Positions 23,263 to 36,600 of a DNA stretch of 64,000 nucleotides are shown here, one piece after another. Under the pieces are notes generated by a model that saw nothing but the letters and a program-made list of their open reading frames with translations, was not told the origin of the DNA and searched no databases. Location: positions 11,867,061 through 11,931,060 of the forward strand of contig CM038912.1 of assembly GCA_021904315.1 (NCBI GenBank), in the 5' to 3' direction. The stretch's first letter is position 1. Every line of letters starts with the position of its first letter. This DNA comes from Sphagnum magellanicum (lineage: Eukaryota > Streptophyta > Sphagnopsida > Sphagnales > Sphagnaceae). The translations under genes were made by a program, and so were the position numbers.

Positions 23263-25445
23263 TACATGGATATAAGGTGCCTTCCAAATGCATTAAGAAA
23301 AGTTTCTGAGTGCTTTACTTGTTATGATATTGGTTTTGTAAGGTGGAGCTTTTGCATGTCCAGTGAATCTTGCATTACCCAGTAAATCTGTATGAATCAG
23401 ATTTACATTGCTACTAGGCAATATTAAGCTGGGATTTTTATAGGAAATTTACAATGGGATAAAGCATACTGTGACTTGCCTTCCTTGAAGGAACCAAAGG
23501 ATTGGTTTACTCTGCAACACGATACAAGGAAAGTGGAAATTTTGTTGTCATGTGACTTTTGAGCACAATGCACAACATCAACACCAAGGGCATTGGCAGA
23601 AAGTGAGCAGACACACCTGGCCAACAAGTGAAACATTAAACTTGATGTCATCAGAGATCATCTAAAGTGGTGTAAGTGAGTGTCAAACTTAGTGGTGCCA
23701 ATAACAGATTTTGAAAAGGCTTCCGCTTATGGGAGCTGGAATTTCCTCAAGGCTATTGAATCCAAGTTTACTAAACTAATAACATGGATTGTTTCCATTG
23801 TTGTTTAAAATCTGAGAGGTTCTTTGGTTGTGCATAAAGAATGTTTATTGTGTCTCAAGGTAGTTGTTCTTGAAGTTTACCAGATTACCTATATGATCTA
23901 ATTCAATTGTTCCGATTGCCCCTGAAAAAATGTGAGGCCCTTAGGTTGTTCTTTGCTTGCCTCATCAGTAGTGTCTGAAAATAGCTGCAATTGAAGTTGG
24001 GTAAATGCTAGATGGCATCAGCTCATTGAGTCTTAATGTTTGCTTGAAGTAAGTGAGTGGACATTTGTTTGATCAGAATCCTCATTCTTGTGAACTCTCG
24101 CACAAACTTGGTTGAAGATGTATCTCCTTGTACTTTGAACTGGGATGAATTTTGGTGTTTAATCTACTACAAATGTCAGCCAAAACCTGACACAAACTGC
24201 TTACACAATGTCTAACTGTGAGTTACATTCATTAGCTTCATTAATTTTCACAACCACCATGTGGTTCACATTATACTAAGTAGATAGTAGACACTTTAGA
24301 GCAGCTCCAGCAATGGCATTGTACATTGAAATCTGGATAAAGCTTTGTCAGAATGTGATGCTTTTCAGCTAGTGTTTGGGTTTGGCTTGCAAAATGATCA
24401 CATTGTTGCATGGCTGAAAGAGTTAGGGGACGCCAAAATGATTGGTTTCCATTGGCCAGCTATAGTGATTGGCCCAAATTGCTGCATTTAAACATTGTCA
24501 GACCTGATAGCATCTTGTTTTTCATGATTATGGGTAGGGAGAGAAACAATGAATGGAATTCCATAGATGTGATAAACACTGGTAGAGGAAGCAAACGGCA
24601 CCCAGCTGGAGATGCTCTTATGCTTCACTAATCATTGTGGGGTTCAATCAAGGTCTCACCACTAGTCCTTGTAGAGTATAGCCATGTAGCAAAATCTGAC
24701 ATTTTCCAGCAAAATTTGTAGTTTTTAAACAAGGGATGCCCTTTCAAATGCCCCCTACTAAACTAGAACGGCATTTCCCAACAATATTGTCTGAATGCCA
24801 ATATCTACAAGGGACCAACCCCCCCATCAATTTGACTCGCAGATTGTGGACAATCACATTTCATTTTAGTTAAATTTTCCATTTGATCCTTGGAATTTCC
24901 ATGGAGAACTCGATCCCCTTCTAAGCCTAGGCCAAACTTTGAAAGCTGACTTTAATTGTCTATTTCAGTACAAATAAATTTAGCTTAAATTATAGTTTTT
25001 CCAAATTAAATTGAACAAAATCTGCAACTAACACAGCCTCACAGCATTTGGCCCATCCTATGGTTAGGTAGACTACCCAGGATAGGCTAAAATCCTGAAA
25101 TGATTTGATTTTGTTTTCTTTCAAACCAAGATCAATTTGAACTTAATTACTGTTTCCATCTTGATTTTGCAATAAAGCTTGAGTCCTCACCAAGTCAAGC
25201 AACAAGTGCTTGACCTTTTGAACTTTTTGAACTGAAGTCTCAAGTGCTAGGTTCTAACTAGTGTTGGGCATCTAAGTGTTGTCTATCTAAGTGTTGTGTA
25301 AATAGCCATGTTTAGTCATGTACCAACAGTTTGCCACACAAATCATGAACTGCTTTGTGCACAGAAGTTCTAAAGTAAATCAGATTTGAGGTTTGGAAAA
25401 TAGAGTCCAAGACAGTTCAATCAGGATCAGGGCATTACCAGAAGG
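23263..25445. other. Intergenic DNA downstream of LARP1
   Basis: No gene, RNA or transposon is recognisable over about 2.2 kb. The short repeat CTAAGTGTTGT(C/G)T occurs twice near 25,270-25,300. Confidence 0.5.
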
Positions 25446-25546
25446 GGCAAAGTAAGGCAGCAGCAGAGCACAGCTTTGCCAAAAGAGCTTTCACTCAAGC
25501 CCAAGCCAAAGTTCTTTTTGGCAAAGCTGTGCTCTGCTGCTTTGCC
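25446..25546. other. Long near-perfect inverted repeat, MIR-like hairpin
   Basis: CAGCAGAGCACAGCTTTGCC (25,461-25,480) pairs perfectly with GGCAAAGCTGTGCTCTGCTG (25,520-25,539). The stem extends through AAAA/TTTT and, past one bulged T, through GAGCTTT/AAAGTTC to a 16-nt loop at 25,492-25,507, giving about 32 pairs. On the outer side GGCAAAG...CTTTGCC pairs again across an 8-nt left-arm bulge. Size, stem quality and loop resemble a plant microRNA precursor. The arms match no microRNA I know. A recent inverted duplication or small foldback element is the main alternative. Confidence 0.55.
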
Positions 25547-27741
25547 AGATACTTTAGAATTCAAGAGGAGCAATTCAGGGCAACTAACTCTTACAGGAGA
25601 CACTAAACTTTCAGCAGTTTGGAACCAGCCATTACAACATAAGTCATCTATAGAAGTGAAGAAACTAATGAAGAGTGTATGCATTATAAGGTGGCTCATT
25701 TTAGGCAAACACAACACTCTTGATGAGTTTATAAAAATTGTTCCAATGGACATGGTTGTTATTTTAAAAAAAAATATTAGTATAACTTTTGTATTACTAA
25801 ATATTCACTCACTTATGAAGACTCTCAAACTTAGCTCAAGATTTATATCAAAAGTCATTGATGTCAAATGCCATTGTAATAGCATTTTTAAAGTCCTAAA
25901 ATAAAATCCTGTAAAGTTCAAACTCCAACTAAAGATTTGAGAACATGTGTTTTAGGCATAATTTTTTTTGAAAAAATAAAATAAAATAAAATAAATGTAT
26001 ATATATCTTCCGTTCTAAAAGCACTCTTGAAAATAAGCTCCAATTTTGACCTTTCAAAGGTTCATAAGTTTTCTTTGGCTAAGGCTTTTTAGAAAAGGAT
26101 TTTGGATTTGATTTTTTACGTTCATCTCTTAATATATACTTAGTCACTAACAATCATTTGGATTGAAAATCAACATCAATTCTTCAATTGAAAACTTTTA
26201 TAATAAAAAAACTAATCCATATTTCAAAAGTCCATTACTAACCATGACTGTAGTATTTTCAATATATATGTTTTCATAATCAAGTTGACAATTTAAAACG
26301 ATAATCAATTGAGAACTAATAGTCACCATACCTTGCAAGTACTTTGAAGCCATATATGCAATCTTAAATGGATTCCATCCATTGAAACAAAATATGGGAA
26401 CTTGTTGAACTTCCTATTGGTAAATAACCAACTTTCAACACCAAGATCAAAATACAAGCTAATTAAGTGTCAAGTTGATGAAACTACTAAAAAACTAAAA
26501 ACACACAATCATTTGAAGCTTTAACTCGGGGGGGAGGGGAAACTTTATGTTATTTTTGTGACCTACATGCATCAAACAACTATTTTAAAGGGGTTATTAA
26601 GTTTTGGATTTATATTTTCTCCCACCCTATTATTATCTAATTTTTTAATATGCACACATTTTTAATCACCCTATATTTATTTACATATATTTTTTGGCAT
26701 CCAATTTCAATATCTTATATTAATTTGAATTTTTAGTTTTAGAAAATTTGGAGTTAGAAGAGTTTGGAATTGAAAGCAAAAATGAAACCATGAGGTGCAA
26801 GTAAGATATTTTGACCCTACTTGTTACCTTGTTTTCTACTTGTAAAGTAAAGAAAAATCATTTTCAAATTTTTTAACTTTCTAGCATCTCAAATCAAATG
26901 AAACCTCTAGATTTCCTCTTTGGCATCTTTAGCTTCCTTCTATCTTTTCAAAAAAAAATGTACCATATCATTTGGACTTGGAAAAGTACCCAAAAGTATA
27001 CCCAAATATTATGTTAGTTTTTGAGGTTTGGGGATGAATTGAATTATGAAAAAAAACTCCATTGATCAAAAAAAGGAAAAAGAATGTTCACCACATCAAT
27101 ATTGAATGTTGGGGAAAAAAAAAATTATTTTGCAAAAAACATTCGTATGGTTTCAAATACTTGAAATCTACTTTTCAAACTATCAAAAAGTGAAGGTCCA
27201 ATTCAAGTACTTGCAAGTGCATTGAAAAAACATAATTATATCAATTTATTTTTTGAAAGCAATGCCAATAGTAGTTAAGAAAAAATGTACCAAAAAATGA
27301 TATTATTTTCACAAATTCATCTATTTGTATTTTTTATTTGGAAACTCCTAGTTTTTACACAATGGAGCTACTTTTGGGGTTACTTTATCATGCTTTCACC
27401 CATGGAATGTAATTGAAATGAAAAAATATGCAATTTACAAACTTTTATTAGTCACAAATTAATCAAAACATTATTTCACAAAAATTGAACCTACTAACAA
27501 CCAATACGTTAAATCTTTAATGCACATGCTATTTTTAAAAATGTATTATTATTATCATTATTAGAGATTTACACATACCTTATATTGTTATAATTTTATT
27601 TTAAAAATATATAAAAATTTATTTTTGGATTGCTCAACTTACCTGACAACCAATATATTGCACCCTCTATTTTTACTCACGTATTTTCTACTTTTGTGGA
27701 GTAATATTCTCCCTATGGGCTTTAAATGAAACAATTTTTAT
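25547..27741. other. AT-rich intergenic DNA
   Basis: No gene is recognisable. There is an (AAAAT)n run at about 25,976-25,994. Upstream parts of the copia relic (gag, integrase) might be expected here, but I could not recognise them. Confidence 0.5.
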
Positions 27742-28720
27742 TATGATGGGACATTTGCACCTATTGTGAAGTGGGCATCAATTAAATATGTCATAACATT
27801 TGTAGCAAACAAGGAATTGATTTATTATCATGTAGATGTTGAATTTATTTTCATATAATGGAGAGCTTCTAGAAGAAGTCTATATGACACAACTTGATGG
27901 TTTTGTTAAGAAAAATGATATACATATTTGAAGTATGTAGATTTATTTTAAGCATTATGTGGGTTGAAACAAGCCCCAAGAGAGCCTAATAGACCAAAAT
28001 AGATGCTTCTTTCAAACCTCAAGGTTTTTGTTCACTAATGCATATTACAATATTTATTTTGTCAATGAAGATGATAGACAAGTCATTTTCATTTTACACA
28101 TGGGCGATTTCCTACTTACAATGTGTGATCATACCACTAATGTATAATGGCTCAAAACTCAACTCATGAAAGAATGACATATTTAGAACTTGTGAATCTA
28201 TATTTTGTTATTGAGTTCATTCATCTACCCATTAGAATTTACATCACATAATGTAAGTATATCTAGAAAACATACAATAAATTTGGATTGACTAATTGTA
28301 ATCCATAAAATTTTCTTATGAATGAACAAAAGTTCTAACATATATGGGATCTCCAAATGTGGATAATACTTTGTATCGCCAAATGGTAGGACTTTTATAA
28401 ACTTGACAAATATTTGTCCTAATATAGCTTTTGCAATTAGAATAATCAACATATCCACATCAAGGCCTAAACAAACCAATCTTGAAGTAGCAAAATAGAT
28501 TTCAAATATGTAAAAAGAATTATAGATTATATAATCGTTTGGTTGAACAAAGAATAAGAAATGTCTTAAATGGATTCATCGAATCTAATTGGGTAGGTGA
28601 TAAGGAAACAAAACATTTAACAATTGGGCACATGTTTAAACTTGTGACATGGTGTTATAAGATTATTTTTTGGAAGGAGCCACATGCTTACAATGATGGA
28701 GCTTGACCCACATTATTTTA
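27742..28720 (+). pseudogene. Ty1/copia pol relic (reverse transcriptase and RNase H)
   Basis: In shifting plus-strand frames the stretch follows the Ty1/copia polyprotein in order. It begins YDGTFAPIVKWASIKYV and VANKELIYYHVDV (27,742-27,840; family form TFSPVVK...MDVKNAFLNG). Next is a degraded EEVYM.Q..GFVKK (about 27,875-27,912), then GLKQAPR (27,961-27,981) and a region at the YVDD position (about 28,090) that no longer reads intact. The RNase H end reads GFIESNWVGDKETKHLTIGH (about 28,572-28,632; family form SDWAGD...RKSTSGY). Many stops and shifts show it is dead. The polypurine-like AGTAGGGGGA at about 29,051 could be the old 3' end of the internal region, but no LTR pair was found. 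Confidence 0.8.
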
Positions 28721-29078
28721 AACCATTTTTAGGAGTTGAAAACATAAAACCTTGAAATTCAAATGAGTTGAAGGAGAATAGTAAGTTGGGTACGATGAGG
28801 GATGTCAAAATTTAAAAACAAACCTAGACTTAGTCATCAAAACTTTTGGAACACTTCATGATTCTATGATTTGGTAGATAAATTTCTTAGGCAATAATTA
28901 TCCTCCTTAACTTCTTTGTATGGTTGTAATTAGTTACTAATCATCATTTTATGGCTACCTTTTTTTCTTTTCTTTTTCATAATAGTCTTACAATATCTTT
29001 TGATATAGTTTATTTTACATTTCTTCAATAAGTGCCAAAACTTAGTCAATAGTAGGGGGACTATTGGAACTAACAAAC

Positions 29079-29084
<6 letters not shown>
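28721..29084. other. Sequence downstream of copia relic
   Basis: No gene is seen. AGTAGGGGGACTATTGG near 29,051-29,067 looks like a polypurine tract followed by an LTR start, but this is unproven. Confidence 0.4.

Positions 29085-29126
<42 letters not shown>
29085..29126. repeat. (AT)21 microsatellite
   Basis: An uninterrupted AT dinucleotide run of 42 bases. Confidence 0.95.
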
Positions 29127-29130
<4 letters not shown>

Positions 29131-31639
29131 GATGAACTTTAAAAGGACAATATCTATGATATTGGGAGGGCTTGGGTAGGAACTAGGAACCCATTATAAC
29201 AAACAATAATCCAATTGAACTATTATAACAAATTTAAAGGAAGTAAAAAAATCTAACATTACAATATTGAAGATTCAAAACTCCAAGCCCCAAATCGAAG
29301 TTACTTAAGATTATTGCCATGTCAAACAATTGCAGGTTTAGTAAAGGCACTCTAATTTCACACATCATGTATGATATACTTTGCATTTCTCAATCCAAAC
29401 ATGCATTGTTCAAAGCTACTAGAACCACAACCTTCTAATTTTCACACATAATTCTTCTTAGTCTATCACATACACATTTCCAAGTTCTACTCCAAGAACA
29501 TAAAAATCTCTTTCCTCTCCCCCAAAATCTCTTTGTTTTAGGTAATAAGCCACTTACTATATAAGTGGCTACCTTTATACCTAAGCCCACATCTTTTTCT
29601 TCTCCTCCAATGTCTCCATTTTCACCTAGCCTTCTATTACTATGACAACACCTCCTAGATCAAATGGAAGTGGTTGGCAAGTCAACCCAACCTAGGCAAC
29701 TAATTGCCTAAACTTGTTCTATTGCTACAGTAATTATGGTAACCTTTTTCCTCTTTAACAATCTCACAAGGTGTTGAATCTAGAGGTTACACCTTGTAGT
29801 TACAAATGTTGAACAACTAGATGGTTTCAATTTTGGTTAGAAAAATTGAACTATAATTGAGTTTGATTTTTGGAATTAGTTTTTAAATGAAAATGAAATA
29901 AGAATTAGAACTAGGACCAACTTCTAATGTTATTTATGTTGATCCATAATTAGAATTATAACTATAACTTTTGAAGAATTTTATTTTGAAAAAAAAAGTT
30001 TAAAATGTGGGGCTAATTGATAGTTAACCATTGGTTTGGAATCTAGGTGAGCCAAAATTGAATCAAATCCAAGTTTGATTTTCAAAATTGCCACTATAAC
30101 AATTTTTGTTTTGGAAAAATTAAACCCATTACTAGATTCCCCATGCCACTTATGGGGAATTTGAACCAAAATTAGAAATTTTTTCACAAAAATAAAAATT
30201 GCCCAATAATAATATTTACCAATGTTGGCTAGTTCTAGGTTTGGGTTTGGTTTTAGTCTTGGGTACAGTTCAAGTATCAAGGCAATTGGACCAACAATTC
30301 CTCCTTTAACCAAAATTGAAATTTGAATAAGATAAAACTAATGGTCTTGCCATTGAAAAAAATTCAACACGCATTGATTTGTTGAGGTGTATTATTGGAT
30401 CACAAGGTTTTGGGTTTAAGGTTTTGTGGTCTTTTTTTTATTGTTATTTTGCAACACCCTTTTGTGGCTTGGCTTTTCATAACCCTCTCCAAATGACCTC
30501 CATTGGGTGATGGCTACTTGAAACTTCTTTGAGCCATCTTCTTCCATTCCCCATTGTGGGTGAGACTTCCCCCTTTGTTTTTTGATTTAGTTTAATTTAA
30601 TTTTTTACTTAATAATTTTGTAACTCGTATTCTTTCTTGAGTTTGTTGCAAAACTAGCATGGATTTTTGGTCTTCATGGAATGTTTGCAAAGCTAAGCTT
30701 GTGAATGTCCCTATGTTTTGGAGTAAAAGACACACAATTTAGAATTTGGAAATTTTTTGTGTGTAAAATCATTATAATGTGTTTGTTCACCTAAGACAAG
30801 TTTCAATTAGTTGTAGACATTCATGCACTTCGGTATTGTGTGAGCAACCCCTTTCATTTCTTTTAAACCTTAACCCTTCACACAAGATGTTCTTGAAATC
30901 AAGTTGCATACATTCATGTGCTTAACGACTACCAAGTGAATTGCCTATTTTTTAGTTTCAAGGTCATTTTTATTCTTTGAAATTCATAGTTGATTTTGGT
31001 GATTTTTTTCCTTAAATCCAGTGATATTGTTCAAGTAAATCATCCATAAAGAATTATGCTCCAAATATGAAAATAAAAAACCTTAAGCATCTTTCCATAT
31101 TTCTACACATTTTGGCAAAGTTTTTTTAGAAACAGAAAATTTGGTGATTTTTCCCCAAAAATTAGGGAATCTCTAACAAGATATTTCTTTTAAAAATATT
31201 TTTTAGAGAATGAAAATAACTTATTACCAAAGAAAATCATTATTTGATTTCACTTTCAAGAAATGTCCTGTTTGAACAAATATTTTGTCTATAATGTCTT
31301 TGCTTTTATAATGTTTCATTTTTGTCTTTTGTTTTGTAGATGCATGGCTTCAACATTTGTAAATAAACTTGTTTCCTTTTTAGACAACATGTCCATTGGA
31401 CATAATGACTTAAATTTTGTAAGTTATTGAAGGAGGTTCAAAACAAGCATCTAACCATGAATAGGATGCAACATGGCTATTGTTTTCACCAACATTAATA
31501 ACTAATTGTGTTATGTGGCAACCCCATAATTGCATTTATGGGTTTTGGTCATTTTTTGTTGTGCACAATGGTGGTGGTGTTACAAAATGTAACCCTTAGC
31601 AACTACATTACATTTTATGGTACTTGAAACAAATTGATG
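29127..31639. other. Intergenic DNA
   Basis: AT-rich DNA with no recognised gene. The minus-strand frame at 30,313-29,981 (110 codons, Lys/Leu/Pro-rich) has no features I recognise. It may be degraded transposon sequence. Confidence 0.5.
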
Positions 31640-33690
31640 TGAATGCACTTGATGGGGTCAAAAGCTCCAAAGGACTTGTTATTTACAACAAGGAAAATGG
31701 GAGAAGCGCTTTGAGTAAGCATGTGCAACAAGACCATGTTGATGAATGCAAGAGATGGGTAGCATACCTAGGGTGACAAGAATAAACTCTTGAAGTTGCT
31801 AAAGAATGACAAAAACACAAGAAAACAAAAAGGTACGCTTCCTTCCCAAATAATAAGATTTTTTGAGAGTAAGATCCTGTATTTGAAAAATTATCCTATT
31901 CAATTGGCATTCGTGGATGATTTTGCACTTTACATCGCTAAAGGTCATAGGCCATTGTCTTATGTTGAAAACCCTTGGTTGAGGCGCATAGTTATGCATC
32001 AAAATCCCAAAATTGTTTTTCCTTTTCATCATTAGAATGTTAAGGATGTCTTGTTTCAAACCCTTGCAAAAAAAAATGGCAAACCATGTTTTTTTAGCCT
32101 TCACATCTTGTATCACATGCATTGCATCCTTTGACTTGTGGATGTCATGGTCAAGGTTTGATACATTTGCCATGGTAGTTAGTTTTATTGATCTGCATTG
32201 GCATTTGGTTCATGTAATAGTTAGACTTTTTGAAATTTAAAATACCATAAGTGTTAACATGGTTGAATGAGTGAATTACATGTTCTACTGGGTTCCTTTG
32301 GTTTGATAGACAAAATCATTGCCAACATCAAGGATGAGGGGTCCAACCTAGCATCCCTCACCATGGCTTTACCATTAGCGGCAAGTTTTTTTTTCCTTTG
32401 AAACTTGCCACTCCTTTCATTGGGTTTTTTGGGCATGTTATGTTTAAAACAACACAATATGCCATAGACAATTCTCAGCTATGTAATGGCTTCATTGAGG
32501 TTCACTTGAAGGAGACACAAATTGTCTTATAAAAAACCATCACTTGGACAATAAGGTTTGCTAAGGGCTTGCAAGAATGGAAAAATGCATGCACATGTGT
32601 TGGTCTTCCTACTAGGAAATTTAAGACACTTGTGAAAACATTTGGAAACACGCTTTGCTTTGCATGTGATACTTTTCTAAAATACTTTACAATATATGGA
32701 TGTTATTTCAATATGTTATGGGTGGTAGGTTGTTGTTCATTTATTTTTAAAAGTGCCTATTAATAAAACTTGGGCAATAACAAAGACAATTGGTGAAACC
32801 TTGATGCCAGTGGTTAAACAATGTGTGCTTAATTAATCTTGAGATTATTTACTATTATTTGATGCCCTAGTATTTACATTTTCCTTGAGCACCACTAGGA
32901 AAATGGAAATTTGCAAGAAATCCAATATGAAAATCCATCTTTCATTCAAGGTGATTTTCAATTGGAATTGGTTTATTTCAAGCTCAGGGTGTGGGACTAG
33001 GTTGTTTTTTGCTTTTTATACTATTTACATTCTTGCAAAAACTCGCAACATGTTAGTAATCATGCTAGGCCCTCGATTCAAAAGCATAAAAGTTTTGCAT
33101 GAATTTGTGAGGAATGATGTAGTGCCAAAAGGAATTATGAAAAAATATGATCCAAAAATCATTCCAACCTTGTTGTTGCAAGTGTACTTTCACCTTAATC
33201 TTGTGAATGCACCAATAAAACATATAGCCAATTTGGATGAAAATGACTTCTTTGGATAGCAAGTTTTTAATGAACATGTGATATTTTCTACTTTGAAAAA
33301 TGAGTTACAAATTTTTAATTGTTGGCTTGTGAGTGTTAAAGAATGTGAAAACTCACTTGCAGCATGACATGGAACTCAATTCCCAAATGTGGTTTTTATT
33401 GCTAGCCAAGTGTTTGGGATTGTGTGGTTTCAAATTGAGACATAGAGAATCTTCAACATTGGAAGTGTAATCACAAGTTTTCATCAATCCAAACTTGGAA
33501 GTGAGAATTTATATTACCTTGTGATGATTGCCAAAAATTTACTTAACAATGATTCTGAAAGGTCTAAGGGAAGCCATGAATTTTTATTGTTAAATTTTTT
33601 TCCTCATGAAGAAAACATCATTGATGAAAACAAAACCATAATTGAGAAAGAGGGCTACTTTAATTTGCATGATATCAATTGATAGTCATT
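31640..33690 (+). pseudogene. hAT-superfamily transposase relic
   Basis: Read through many stops and shifts, the stretch follows a plant hAT transposase from near its N-terminus to its C-terminal dimerisation region. LSKHVQQDHVDECKRW (about 31,700) looks like the end of a BED-type zinc finger. YVENPWLRRIVMHQNPKIV (about 31,960-32,016) and SFDLWMSWSRFDTFAMVV (about 32,127-32,182) match the hAT core, as does FGHVM...TTQYAIDNSQLCNGF (about 32,430-32,500). TRNMLVIMLGPRFKSIKVL (about 33,037-33,095) is the DPRFK motif with Asp changed to Gly. FPNVVFIASQVFGI...IFNIGSVITSFHQSKLGSENL (about 33,378-33,513) is the dimerisation block. It is dead. The motif order is seen; the family name rests on known hAT motif shapes. 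Confidence 0.82.
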
Positions 33691-36600
33691 GGTTTTTCCT
33701 AACTTTTTTACTTTTTGTAACCAAGAATTCATGTATTCAATAATTTTGCAAGTAAATGATTTTTTGTTTTTTTCTTTATGTCGTTGCAAACATGGATGGT
33801 GTTGTGTTGTTGAGTATGGTTTTGCAACTATTTTAATCATTTTAGAATATAAACTTGTAAAGATTGAATAGAGGTAATCTTGCAAAATGTGAAGGTTTTT
33901 GCAATGCCTGTAGTTCTTGGAAAGTTTATTGCTACCTTGCCATGTTGGGCCTAGATTGGGTATGCATTATGCATGTGTATAAATCATGTTTTTTATTTTT
34001 CATTCTAAAGTTGACAACGAATTTGGGTTGCTACCATGTATCTAATTTTCACCTTTATTTTTGCTATCATAATGCTATGTTTGGGGATGATTATCAAAAG
34101 GACCAAAGCTATTGATCAAAATGCTTGTGATGTTTTATGGCATTTGTGCAAGTAACAAAAGAGATTAAAAATACCATGATAGTTTCAAAATGGATGGTAA
34201 CATGCATTGGGGGATGTTGACATAGCTCAAAAATGAAAGGTATGTTAAAATGAAAGTTTGTCATAGCTTTTGAAACATTGAATGGTATCTTTGAGTCATT
34301 TTGCAAATAAATTAATCATCATAATCAAAATTAGAACTAATGATTATGTTCACATAGAAAAACAAATGAAGGCAAATTGAAGGTTTTGTTTAAAAGCAAG
34401 CATAATTAGCATTGGTATTTACCTTATCATAGAGACCTAAACAATGAAAAAACATCACCCACATCCCAATCAACTTCATTGAAGAAGTGATAAACATTTA
34501 AAAGGTTGAGATCGATTTTGCTTTCAATATGAGGATTCTTAATGTTAAGAAAAAATAATCTCTAATCAATTTTATTAAATGATTTTTTCAAAATCCAATA
34601 CCTAATTAGAAAATCTTATTATTGTAGTACTTGGGCAACTTCGGGCATAAATTAAATTATTTTAAACTTTGCTGAAATATTCAGAAAAACTTCAGCCCTT
34701 TCTACTCAAATTTTCAAAAACACATTCAAGTTGCTAGCCAGTTTTGAACGAGGGTCTTGCTTGATCAAATTAGTTACTTTACATCCATTTGACTACTAAC
34801 ACATTTAAATATCTTTAGAATGTGAATGAATTTTATTAAATATACTACACATATGTTGAATTTTTTATAATTAAAAAGGTAGTTATCAAATTAAAAATTA
34901 TAGATTAAATTAATTATGTGGTAGAGAATTGCTGAAGTTGCCCAAGTTCCACAATATATAATATATTCCAATAGCCATTGTACTAGTGCTTATTGGGCAA
35001 AGTATATGTTGTCAATGATGCACCTTTCTTCATGAAACTCATTTGATTATAAATAAATGAAAGAGGACCATTTAAATCTTTTTTTCCAAAAGCTTCTGAA
35101 TAATTATATAAACCTTTCCAAGTAAGGAGCCAATTGTTAGTTTTGAACCCCTAATTATGTAATGAGAGTGATCATGATTCATGAACCCTTCAATTAAGGA
35201 TTTAAGAGCTCAAGCATTGATGTTTTTGCGACCATATGACTTACATCACTTGTAACAAATAAGCTTAGGTTATCAATTTTTGTTTGAATTTTAGAAAAAA
35301 ATTGTATAAAAATATCATTGTGCCTAGGGGTTTCCCTTTGAGAAACCAAACACTTGTGCTTGTGCATAGCACATTGACATCATCCTTATTTGTAACATAG
35401 AGATCAAAATAAAACCCCTCGATGAAGTTCACTAATTCATTATGCATGACACATTCCATATATATGGTTTACCATCATTTCCTTTACTAACATTTTCTTG
35501 TGGCCTCCCTTGTAAACATTGAGAAAAGTTTGGAGCAATTATTTGCATATGTGTGCCTTGTTATGCCAAGGTGAACAAGGCAAGGTTGTGGGCTCAAGTG
35601 GTAAGGTCATTTTGAAAGATTTTAAAGTCTAATAAATTAAGTCAATGTTGAAAATATGTGATGCATTTACATAATAATATTTTCATTATATCATTCTAAT
35701 ATTTCGCTAAATTTGAAATGAATCTAATGAATATAAAACATCCAAATGCATTTCTTAAATTTATTATATTTGTGACATTCAAAAAGGTCCCAACCTTTTG
35801 AATTTCATGATTTGGAAGGTCAATCAAGTTTGAAGCAAAAACTTGATATGACATTAAGAAAGTCATTATTAACATGCTATAACAAAATGGGCTTGCATTA
35901 CAAATTGCACAAGACACCTAGTATTTTTGGGTTTTTCAAATGTTTTATGAGCTATTAGGAAATTGATACACATCATCCATGACAAATGTTAGTTTCACAA
36001 GAATATGCTATTTGAACCTTTAGAAAACAAGGAACATTATAACAAAGTATTCCACTAATAAAATCATGTATATTTGGGATGTCTTTTTGGATGTGGTGGC
36101 ATGTGATTGGCTTTTTTATCAATCTCCTACCCTTGGGTATTCTCCCCATTGTAAGTTTTACCTTATTTTGCTTGAAACTAATGAGCACACAACCTCCATA
36201 CAAACTAAGACCTACCAATGCAACTACTAATGATAATCGGTTTATATTTGAAGGAATCCACATAGACAAATAAATGTTTATTTAGAATTAATGGAAAAAA
36301 AACCATTGATCCATTGTTTGTGTTTATGATTGATAGTTGTCAAATAGTAATTTAACATATAGATTTCAAGTGGTTGTGGTTTCAACATGATGGATGTTTC
36401 TTACACTAGGCAACCCACTATAGTTGGTGGATTGATTCCCAAGCATAAATATAGACAAATCCCTCCTACAATTGTTGGATGAAAGGCAAAAAGTGCCACA
36501 CTCTATATGTTCTATCACCTTTTTGGATGATCTTAAGGTGGAGCCATGGGGAGATGGGTCATAAAAACATAATTAAAGACTTTGGAACGTGTGTATTGTG

